From: Oscillospiraceae bacterium
GTDB lineage: Bacteria; Bacillota; Clostridia; Oscillospirales; Acutalibacteraceae
Direction: 5' to 3'
DNA length: 38,262 bases
NCBI GenBank assembly: GCA_029219165.1
Contig: JAQXSW010000018.1
Location: forward strand, 1-38,262
Made by a program: the position numbers and the translations under genes
Notes under the pieces: model-generated
The model's input: only the letters and a program-made list of their open reading frames with translations
Told to the model about the DNA's origin: nothing
Databases searched by the model: none
Shown: positions 22,624-29,427 of the stretch, piece by piece
Layout: every line of letters begins with the position of its first letter
How positions within the stretch are numbered: the stretch's first letter is position 1

Positions 22624-23880
22624 ATGATTCAACAAATGATGGATTACATTACAAAAGTTGACCCGGAAGTTGGTCAAGCAATGGAAAAAGAATTTGAAAG
22701 ACAAAAAAGAAATATTGAGCTCATTGCTTCAGAAAATATTGTTTCAGAAGCCGTACTTATGGCAGCAGGGTCAGTTCTTACAAATAAATATGCAGAAGGA
22801 TATTCAGGAAAACGTTACTACGGCGGATGCTACTGTGTAGACGTTGTTGAGGACCTTGCAATTGAACGTGCAAAAAAACTCTTTGGTGCAGAATATGCAA
22901 ACGTACAGCCACATTCAGGTGCACAGGCAAACTATGCTGTATTCCAAGCACTTTGCACACCTGGTGACACAGTTATGGGTATGAACCTTGCTCATGGTGG
23001 TCACCTAACTCACGGTTCTCCTGTAAACTTCTCAGGTAAGTATTACAACATTGTACCATACGGTGTAAGTTCTGACACTCAAACAATTGATTATGATGAA
23101 CTTAGAAAAACTGCACTTGAATGCAAACCAAAAATGATTATTGCAGGCGCATCAGCATACCCAAGAATCATAGACTTCAAAACAATTTCTGAAATTGCAA
23201 AAGAAGTTGGAGCCTACTTTGTAGTTGATATGGCTCACATTGCAGGTCTTGTTGCTGCCGGTCTTCATCCATCACCTGTTCCTTATGCAGATGTTGTTAC
23301 TACTACAACTCATAAAACATTAAGAGGTCCACGCGGTGGTCTTATTCTTACAAATCAGGAAGAACTTGCAAAGAAAATAAACTCTGCTGTATTCCCAGGT
23401 TCTCAGGGTGGTCCACTGGAACATATTATTGCTGCAAAGGCAGTCGCTTTTGGAGAAGCCTTAAAGCCTGAATTCAAAGAATATCAGGCGCAAATTGTTA
23501 AGAACGCAGCTGCAATGGCTGATGAAATTATTAAAGGTGGGCTCTCTCTTGTTTCAGGTGGTACAGACAACCACTTAATGCTTGTTGACCTCCGTCCCGC
23601 TCACATTACCGGTAAAGAAATGGAACGTAGACTTGATGACATTTATATTACTGTAAACAAGAACGCAATTCCTGACGACCCGGAAAAGCCATTTGTTACA
23701 AGTGGCATTCGTGTAGGTACACCGGCTTGTACAACCAGAGGATTTAAAGAAGAGGAATGCCGGATTGTTGGTCGTCTTATCTGCGCTGCGGCACAGGATG
23801 ACTTTGAAGAGAAAAAAGAAGAACTTCGTGCAGAAGTTGAAGCTCTTACAGCAAAATTTCCTATTTATCCGGAAGCATAA
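22624..23880 (+). CDS. glyA: serine hydroxymethyltransferase
   Basis: This PLP enzyme converts serine and tetrahydrofolate to glycine and 5,10-methylene-tetrahydrofolate, the main one-carbon source. It has 418 residues, the normal length. [11 protein letters not shown] and [15 protein letters not shown] are the N-terminal signatures. The PLP lysine is Lys231 in [15 protein letters not shown], and [10 protein letters not shown] supplies the cofactor aspartate. The ATG at 22624 follows GGAGG; an earlier in-frame start at 22609 would sit upstream of that site and is rejected. It is monocistronic, with its own promoter and terminator. Confidence 0.97.
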   Translation: MIQQMMDYITKVDPEVGQAMEKEFERQKRNIELIASENIVSEAVLMAAGSVLTNKYAEGYSGKRYYGGCYCVDVVEDLAIERAKKLFGAEYANVQPHSGAQANYAVFQALCTPGDTVMGMNLAHGGHLTHGSPVNFSGKYYNIVPYGVSSDTQTIDYDELRKTALECKPKMIIAGASAYPRIIDFKTISEIAKEVGAYFVVDMAHIAGLVAAGLHPSPVPYADVVTTTTHKTLRGPRGGLILTNQEELAKKINSAVFPGSQGGPLEHIIAAKAVAFGEALKPEFKEYQAQIVKNAAAMADEIIKGGLSLVSGGTDNHLMLVDLRPAHITGKEMERRLDDIYITVNKNAIPDDPEKPFVTSGIRVGTPACTTRGFKEEECRIVGRLICAAAQDDFEEKKEELRAEVEALTAKFPIYPEA

Positions 23881-23896
23881 AACCAAAATGACAAAC

Positions 23897-23936
23897 AAAA
23901 AACAGCCCAAATGCACAGGCATTTGAGCTGTTTTTT
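23897..23936. terminator. bidirectional terminator between glyA and the DUF554 gene
   Basis: ACAGC and CAAATGC pair with GCATTTG and GCTGT around ACAG with one internal mismatch. A and T runs flank the stem, so it can act for both convergent genes. Confidence 0.85.
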
Positions 23937-23948
23937 ACTTAAGTATGT

Positions 23949-24647
23949 TTAGTTAAAGAATAAGCATAAAATTGGAATAAATAAAAGAGCCGGTAACATA
24001 TCTGCCACCTTTAGTTTTAAAGTGCTTATCAAATTAATTCCTATTGCTAAAATCATAACTGAGCCGGCACAGATTATTTCATTAATTGCAAATTCCGAAA
24101 GGAATGAACCAAGCCACATTCCAAGACAAACAAGACCCCCTTGAAACGTAAAAACAAAAATTGCAGAAAATAAAACCCCAATGCCAAGGGATGCCGAAAG
24201 CATTGTTGAAGATATTAAATCCAAAAGAGCCTTTGTATATAACATTTCATTGTCTGATGAAACTCCGGCATTTATTGAACCGACTATAGTCATTGCTCCT
24301 ATACAAAATAGAAGTGACGCCGTTACAAAGCCTTCTGCAATATTTCCTCCATGTTTTTTTGACCCTTTGTTCAATTTTTCAGAGAGCTTATCCCCTACAG
24401 AGTTTAGTTTCCCGTCAATATCAATTAAAGTTCCAAGCGCTGTTCCAAGGACCAATGAAATAATCATTATCAACTGATTTTGTCCCTTTAAAATTCCGGG
24501 TAATGCAATTGCAATAGTGCAAAGACCCAACACCTTCATTATTCCATCTGTTAATTTTTCCGGAATTCCCCTATGTAAAAGCAGCCCAACCAGGCTGCCC
24601 AAAAGAACTGTTCCGGTATTTACAAGCACACCATAAAAATGTTCCAA
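23949..24647 (-). CDS. DUF554 membrane protein
   Basis: A 232-residue protein with six to seven membrane segments of the DUF554 family (YdfK/YqgA), whose function is unknown. The signature is the N-terminal GVLVNTGTVLLGSLVGLLL, followed by GLCTIAIALPGI and the cytoplasmic segment AEGFVTASLLFCIGAMTIVGS. The start codon is TTG at 24645-24647, preceded by AGAGGTG at good spacing. No ATG in this frame is near the conserved N-terminus, so TTG is the real start. It stands alone between two divergent or convergent neighbours. Confidence 0.88.
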   Translation of the reverse strand: MEHFYGVLVNTGTVLLGSLVGLLLHRGIPEKLTDGIMKVLGLCTIAIALPGILKGQNQLIMIISLVLGTALGTLIDIDGKLNSVGDKLSEKLNKGSKKHGGNIAEGFVTASLLFCIGAMTIVGSINAGVSSDNEMLYTKALLDLISSTMLSASLGIGVLFSAIFVFTFQGGLVCLGMWLGSFLSEFAINEIICAGSVMILAIGINLISTLKLKVADMLPALLFIPILCLFFN

Positions 24648-24706
24648 ATTTTACACCTCTAAAAAAAACTAATATTATTGTATTACTCATTTTTCAAAAG
24701 TCAACG

Positions 24707-24735
24707 TTTCTATTTTTAAAGGTATATAGTATAAT
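24707..24735 (+). promoter_or_regulatory. promoter of the DUF3783 gene
   Basis: TTTCTA and a perfect TATAAT at 24730-24735 are 17 bases apart; the -35 box is weak. GAGG precedes the ATG at 24766. Confidence 0.5.
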
Positions 24736-24765
24736 CAATTTATTAAATCACATAAGAGGTACAAT

Positions 24766-25137
24766 ATGAAAGTTAAAACTTCAGGCAATGTCATTTGCTT
24801 TAATTTTGAAAAAAATAAATTACTTGAATTGAATTCCATATGTAACAAACTTGGAATAAAAGTTCGTGAAATACCAAAAGACGAATATTCCAAAACAGTC
24901 GGAGAACTCATGGGTTTCCAAGTGCAAAATGACGGTAACACACGCAACTGTGACTTTGACGAAGAAATGATGGTTGTATATAATTTGGGCTCAAGCCTTG
25001 ATAAAATGCTAAAAAAAATGAGGGAAAAAGAAATAGAGGTTCCTCTAAAGGCCATGCTCACCGGAACAAACCAGACATGGATACCAAAAGATTTAATGCT
25101 TGAACTTCAAGAGGAACATAAACAAATGAATAAATAA
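24766..25137 (+). CDS. DUF3783 protein
   Basis: A soluble protein of 123 residues in the uncharacterised DUF3783 family common in Clostridia. The conserved parts are the central GELMGF segment (about 45-50), the acidic DFDEEMMVVYN (about 65-75) and LKAMLTGTNQTW. No membrane segment or catalytic motif is visible. It is monocistronic with its own promoter and a strong downstream terminator, which implies independent regulation. I do not assign a function. Confidence 0.82.
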   Translation: MKVKTSGNVICFNFEKNKLLELNSICNKLGIKVREIPKDEYSKTVGELMGFQVQNDGNTRNCDFDEEMMVVYNLGSSLDKMLKKMREKEIEVPLKAMLTGTNQTWIPKDLMLELQEEHKQMNK

Positions 25138-25139
25138 GT

Positions 25140-25180
25140 AAATCCCAAGCACAGTGTAACAAATACGGTGCTTGGGATTT
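25140..25180. terminator. bidirectional terminator after the DUF3783 gene and the Fe-S assembly operon
   Basis: A perfect 13-bp stem, AAATCCCAAGCAC with GTGCTTGGGATTT, around a 15-base loop. It lies between two convergent genes and would end both transcripts. Confidence 0.88.
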
Positions 25181-25186
25181 ATTATT

Positions 25187-26137
25187 TTATTTCAAAAAGC
25201 CTTGAATGATGATTTCTTCTGCCTCTTCTTCAGTCATACCAAATGTTTCAAGTTTCAACAGTTGATCAGAATTTATTTTTCCGATAGCCGCCTCATGAAT
25301 TACCATTGCATCCGGATGATTTGCAGCAATTGCTGGAATTGAAGAAATGTGCGCGTTATCCATGATGATTGAATCGCACTGAACATGCGCATGACACTTA
25401 TTATTTCCAACTGCATTAGGATAGAACACCTGGGTAGAATTATCCTTTCCTACTGTTCTTGAAATAATACGAGCTGATGAATCTTCACCATCCAAATTTA
25501 CAACCATGTCAGTCTTTGCAGTTTGCTCGCCATGTGTCATAAGACGCTCAACCATATAAATTCTGGCACGAGCTTTAAGATTTGCTTCAGTCTTTCTATA
25601 TGTTGAGTCAACGCCCTTTATTTGAACCATTTCCATTTCAGCGTATGAGCCCTCATCCATATTTATAATAGTGGTAGGATTAAGAATTCTTTTTCCTTTA
25701 CCGTCGCCCTCGCCGTAATGTTTCTCAACATATTTTACTTTTGCATTCTTGCCAATATGGAATGAGTGAATACCGTCATGTTGGCTGTCTCCTCCGCCAC
25801 AATTGTGAATACCGCAACCGGCAACAATAACTATATCCGCATCTTCGCCAATGTAGAAATCATTGTATACGAGGTCATTTACACCGGACTCAGTAATGAT
25901 AACCGGGATATGAACTTCCTCTCCCTTTGTGCCGGGTTTAACAATAATATCTATACCGGGCTTGTCCGTTTTTTGAACAATATCAACATTCTTGGAAGAA
26001 GAACGAACAAGTCCTTCTCCGTTTTTTCTAATATTAAATGCGCCATTCGGAGTACCTGTCATATCGGCAATAGCCTCAAGTACGCCTTTGTCTGTTGGTG
26101 TTAAAGAGAGGTCAAATTTAAAATCCTGAATGTTCAT
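25187..26137 (-). CDS. SufB/SufD-type Fe-S scaffold protein of the minimal (SMS-like) type
   Basis: This protein is part of a scaffold that builds Fe-S clusters with the SufC ATPase. It has 316 residues, well below SufB (about 470-495) or SufD (about 420). Only the beta-helix core and C-terminal region are present. The C-terminal pattern CHAHVQCDSIIM, then NPDAMVIHEAAIGKINSDQLL and a final QGFLK, matches the SufB family. A cysteine pair, CGIHNC, lies near 108-113. No sufD, sufS or sufU gene is near, so two proteins (this and SufC) form the complex, as described for the SMS systems of anaerobes and archaea. Its start overlaps the sufC stop by one base (TAATG), which implies coupled translation. 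Confidence 0.85.
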   Translation of the reverse strand: MNIQDFKFDLSLTPTDKGVLEAIADMTGTPNGAFNIRKNGEGLVRSSSKNVDIVQKTDKPGIDIIVKPGTKGEEVHIPVIITESGVNDLVYNDFYIGEDADIVIVAGCGIHNCGGGDSQHDGIHSFHIGKNAKVKYVEKHYGEGDGKGKRILNPTTIINMDEGSYAEMEMVQIKGVDSTYRKTEANLKARARIYMVERLMTHGEQTAKTDMVVNLDGEDSSARIISRTVGKDNSTQVFYPNAVGNNKCHAHVQCDSIIMDNAHISSIPAIAANHPDAMVIHEAAIGKINSDQLLKLETFGMTEEEAEEIIIQGFLK

Positions 26138-26874
26138 TATTTATCCTCCCCTCTTAACGTGCATTCGCTTGCAAAACTGCCAAACTGTGACAGAAGTGTT
26201 GGGAACACTTCGTCCTTTGGTCCCTGAGTTTTAATATTACCGTCAGCAAGAACAATGATATCATCTGCAAGCTGCATAATTCTTTCCTGGTGAGAAATGA
26301 TTATTACGTTCTTATGTCTGTTCTTAGAAAGAGCTCTGAATGAATCTACAAGCATGGTAAAGCTCCATAAATCAATACCTGCCTCAGGCTCATCATAAAT
26401 TGCAAGCTCAAGATTTCTTGCCATTAAAGTTGCAATTTCAATACGTTTAACCTCACCGCCGGAGAGCGATGTATCCACCTCTCTATTAAGATAGTCCATT
26501 GAACAAAGACCAACATTTGTAAGGTATGTGCAACACTCATCTTCCGGAAGTTCACTACCGTGGGCAAGACTCAAAAGATCTCTTACTGTCATTCCCTTAA
26601 AACGCGGTGGTTGCTGAAACGCGTAACCAATTCCAAGTTTTGCGCGCTCAGTAATATTTAAATCTGTAATATCTGTCCCATTGAAAATAATTTTACCTGA
26701 TGTTGGCTTTTCAATACCCATAATAAGTTTAGCAAGAGTTGATTTTCCGCCACCATTCGGGCCTGTAATTACAGTAAACTTTTCATCATCAATTTTCAGA
26801 TTAAGATCATTGATAATATCAAGTTTACCCTCATCACCTTCAACGGTAAAAGATAAATTTTGAAGTTCTAACAT
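26137..26874 (-). CDS. sufC: SufC-type Fe-S assembly ATPase
   Basis: A 245-residue cytoplasmic ABC ATPase without membrane partners. Walker A is GPNGGGKST at 38-46, the Q-loop region is AFQQPPRFKG, the signature is LSGGEVKR at 137-144, Walker B is LAIYDEPEAGID at 157-168, and the switch histidine is His195. FQQPP and the EAGID variant after Walker B separate SufC from transporter ATPases. It powers the scaffold encoded directly downstream. Upstream, 25 bases away, is the Mrp/NBP35 ATPase gene, which makes this a compact Fe-S biogenesis operon. Confidence 0.92.
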   Translation of the reverse strand: MLELQNLSFTVEGDEGKLDIINDLNLKIDDEKFTVITGPNGGGKSTLAKLIMGIEKPTSGKIIFNGTDITDLNITERAKLGIGYAFQQPPRFKGMTVRDLLSLAHGSELPEDECCTYLTNVGLCSMDYLNREVDTSLSGGEVKRIEIATLMARNLELAIYDEPEAGIDLWSFTMLVDSFRALSKNRHKNVIIISHQERIMQLADDIIVLADGNIKTQGPKDEVFPTLLSQFGSFASECTLRGEDK

Positions 26875-26899
26875 CTCTTTTACCCCTCAATATTTTTTA

Positions 26900-27718
26900 T
26901 TATCCAAGTTTTTCAACTATTTTATCAAAAGCATCATCAATGCCTGTTCTGTCTATATCATATACTCTGCCTTCGTCAACGAGCGACGCATTCTCAGGAA
27001 CAATTGGAAGTTTTGCAAGTACCGGAACACCAAGTTCTTTTGCAACTTCTTCTGCTTTTCCTGAGCCAAAGATTTCCATCTTCTTGCCACAATCCGGACA
27101 CTCAATATATGACATATTTTCAACAACACCAAGAATTGGTACGTTCATCATCTTTGCCATATTGTATGCTTTTGCAACAATCATCTTAACAAGGTCCTGA
27201 GGAGTTGTAACAACTACAATACCTCTGACAGGAAGTGACTGATAAACTGTAAGTGGAACATCTCCTGTTCCCGGAGGCATATCAACGAACATATAGTCTA
27301 CATTACCCCACATAACTTCAGTCCAGAACTGATTTATTACACCACTGATAACAGGACCTCTCCATACTACAGGAGCAGTTTCTTCTTCAAGCATCAAATT
27401 GATAGACATAACCTTAACGTTGTTCTTTGAAAGAGCCGGAATAATACCGGTATCTGTTCCCTCTACTCTTTCATGAATACCAAATGCCTGTGGAATTGAT
27501 GGTCCTGTAATATCAGCATCCATAATTGCTGTGCTGTTTCCTTTTGCAGCTGAAGAGCATGCAAGAAGAGAAGTTACGAGTGATTTACCTACTCCACCCT
27601 TACCACTTGCAACTGCAATTACATTTTTTACATTACTATACTCGTTTTGCGCAAGAAGAAAATCTGCTTTTTCACATTTAGATGAGCAGTTTGCGCAATC
27701 ATTTGGATTACAACCCAT
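26900..27718 (-). CDS. mrp: Mrp/NBP35-family Fe-S carrier ATPase
   Basis: A P-loop ATPase of 272 residues that binds and transfers Fe-S clusters. The deviant Walker A is GKGGVGKS at 39-46. MPPGTGDVPLTVYQSLPV and TPQDLV are the family segments. ECPDCGKK supplies the C-terminal CxxC that bridges a cluster in the dimer. Cysteines 3, 8, 11 and 15 (CNPNDCANCSSKC) form an N-terminal ferredoxin-like site as in NBP35. The ATG at 27718 has AGGAG nine bases upstream. Another at 27727 lies directly on the binding site and is rejected. It precedes the sufC/sufB pair. Confidence 0.92.
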   Translation of the reverse strand: MGCNPNDCANCSSKCEKADFLLAQNEYSNVKNVIAVASGKGGVGKSLVTSLLACSSAAKGNSTAIMDADITGPSIPQAFGIHERVEGTDTGIIPALSKNNVKVMSINLMLEEETAPVVWRGPVISGVINQFWTEVMWGNVDYMFVDMPPGTGDVPLTVYQSLPVRGIVVVTTPQDLVKMIVAKAYNMAKMMNVPILGVVENMSYIECPDCGKKMEIFGSGKAEEVAKELGVPVLAKLPIVPENASLVDEGRVYDIDRTGIDDAFDKIVEKLG

Positions 27719-27751
27719 AATATACATCTCCTAAAAATTATATTAAAAATA

Positions 27752-28222
27752 TCATTTATTTGACTTTTTTTCTCTCAAATTTTTAAAGAAATTTGAAAGC
27801 ATATGACTACATTCGTCTTCAAGTATTCCACCGCAAACATTTGGTTTATGGTTAAACGGATACTCGAAAAGATTTATTATACTACCTGTGGCGCCGGCTT
27901 TATTATCCTTTGCGCCATAATACACATTCTGTATTCTGGAATTAATAATGGCTCCGGCGCACATAGGACAAGGCTCCAATGTGACATATAGGTCACATTC
28001 CCATAGGCGCCAACCGCCGAGGGCAATACAAGCCTCGTTTATTGCCTCAAGTTCAGCGTGAAAAAGAGCATTTTTCCCATATTCACGCTTATTATATCCG
28101 CGGCCGACTATTTTATTTCCGCGGACTACAACGGCTCCAACGGGCACTTCGCCCTCGGCTGCCGCCATCTTTGCAAGGCTTATGGCCTCACGCATAAATT
28201 CTATGTTCATATTCTCTTCCAT
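27752..28222 (-). CDS. tadA: tRNA adenosine(34) deaminase
   Basis: It converts wobble adenosine to inosine in tRNA-Arg(ACG) and is normally essential. The zinc site and proton donor are His55 and Glu57 (HAELEAI) with Cys85 and Cys88 (LEPCPMCAGA). It has 156 residues, the normal size. It begins at 28222, five bases after the CPBP gene, with AGGG upstream; a second ATG at 28210 is possible and would start at the first conserved residue. It is probably in one transcript with the CPBP gene and the Fe-S operon; 33 bases separate it from mrp. Confidence 0.93.
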   Translation of the reverse strand: MEENMNIEFMREAISLAKMAAAEGEVPVGAVVVRGNKIVGRGYNKREYGKNALFHAELEAINEACIALGGWRLWECDLYVTLEPCPMCAGAIINSRIQNVYYGAKDNKAGATGSIINLFEYPFNHKPNVCGGILEDECSHMLSNFFKNLREKKSNK

Positions 28223-28226
28223 ATGG

Positions 28227-29300
28227 CTACCCTACGTAAGACACTCGGTCAACAATATCCACAATCAGCACCACAAGGGCTGCCATCATTGGAAGAGATA
28301 TTATCTCATAGAAAAATGCCTCGGCCCTATAAAGCCTTTGTCCTTCCGGAAGAAATCCTCCCGGACTGTAAAGTCTTGAATTATGTCTATAATAGTCCAC
28401 TATTTTTATAAGTGCAATTATTCCAAGAACTACACCAATACCGTTCACTATTATAAAGGTGGCAATGTAAACTGATTCCTTACAATTTGCCATCATAACA
28501 CCCATAACAGTTGCATAAAAGTTGTTCATAAAATGAATTGCTATTCCGGTCCAAAGACTGTCTGTAATAATTACAGCCCAACCCAAAACGCATCCAAGCA
28601 TTAAGGCAAATGGTGCCTGAACCATGTTTCCATGAAGAAGTGCAAAAATAATAGCACTTGAAACTATTGCAAATACATCTCCATATTTTCTAAGAGACTG
28701 CATAACAACACCACGGACTGCAAATTCCTCCATAAGAGCCGGTACTATTGCCGTGCTCAGCACTTGCCACAAGAAGGCCGGAACATTTTTTGCAGCCGGG
28801 CTTTCTGCCGTTTCAAATTCAAAACCAACAGCATTTGCGCCAAGAACGAAAAAAGTAGTAATATAGTTACTTACTACCAGAGCTAAAAATCCAACTCCCA
28901 GTAACAAAACAACAAGTTTACCTGAATTTGGTTTGTCAAGTGGAATAAGAATTCTATCCCTGTCATTTTTGTTCAGCAACTTTATTGCCACTGCACCCAA
29001 ACAAAATGGAATCATAATGCAAAAGGCAGAATAAATAATTTGGACTATGTTAAAAATTGCATCGCTTGAAACATAGTAGTCCATAATAGGTGTTTTAACT
29101 ATTATATTTACAAATAACTTGCCAAAATAATGAAATAACAAGACGCAAAGGCCAATTATTCCACTGGTTAAAAGAATACCTTTTTTGTCCGTCTTATTCA
29201 TTCGGACAATTGCACCCGGCGTATTGGAAGGAGGTTGGCTGCCAGAATAATATGAGTCGTATTTAACATGAATTTTACCGTATTCAGAATTATTATCCAT
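28227..29300 (-). CDS. CPBP-family intramembrane metalloprotease
   Basis: A 357-residue protein with about eight membrane segments. The catalytic motifs of the CPBP (Rce1-like, Abi) family are complete: E191-E192-F-A-V-R196, His223 (LLHGN) and His256 with Asn259/260 (IHFMNN). The N-terminus is a 40-residue soluble tail that is proline-rich and has PPSNTPG. Related proteins act in peptide processing or bacteriocin immunity, but the substrate here is unknown. AGGGAGG precedes the ATG. It is the first gene of the operon that continues through tadA, mrp, sufC and sufB, and has a promoter just upstream. Confidence 0.88.
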   Translation of the reverse strand: MDNNSEYGKIHVKYDSYYSGSQPPSNTPGAIVRMNKTDKKGILLTSGIIGLCVLLFHYFGKLFVNIIVKTPIMDYYVSSDAIFNIVQIIYSAFCIMIPFCLGAVAIKLLNKNDRDRILIPLDKPNSGKLVVLLLGVGFLALVVSNYITTFFVLGANAVGFEFETAESPAAKNVPAFLWQVLSTAIVPALMEEFAVRGVVMQSLRKYGDVFAIVSSAIIFALLHGNMVQAPFALMLGCVLGWAVIITDSLWTGIAIHFMNNFYATVMGVMMANCKESVYIATFIIVNGIGVVLGIIALIKIVDYYRHNSRLYSPGGFLPEGQRLYRAEAFFYEIISLPMMAALVVLIVDIVDRVSYVG

Positions 29301-29343
29301 TTGACAACCTCCCTTTAATTATTATATTTGCAGATATTACATT

Positions 29344-29372
29344 ATTATATATATAAACGGATATCTTTTCAA
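29344..29372 (-). promoter_or_regulatory. promoter of the CPBP-tadA-mrp-sufCB operon
   Basis: On the minus strand TTGAAA (29372-29367) and TATAAT (29349-29344) are spaced by 17 bases, about 44 bases before the start codon. This is the only clear promoter for the five genes down to 25187. Confidence 0.7.
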
Positions 29373-29383
29373 CCTAAAAGCAA

Positions 29384-29416
29384 CAAAAACTCGAGCCAAA
29401 TTTACTCGAGTTTTTG
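29384..29416 (-). terminator. terminator of the GltD-like oxidoreductase gene
   Basis: A perfect 12-bp stem, CAAAAACTCGAG with CTCGAGTTTTTG, around a nine-base loop, 12 bases after the oxidoreductase stop codon. It works chiefly on the minus strand. Confidence 0.8.
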
Positions 29417-29427
29417 TATTGTTTATG

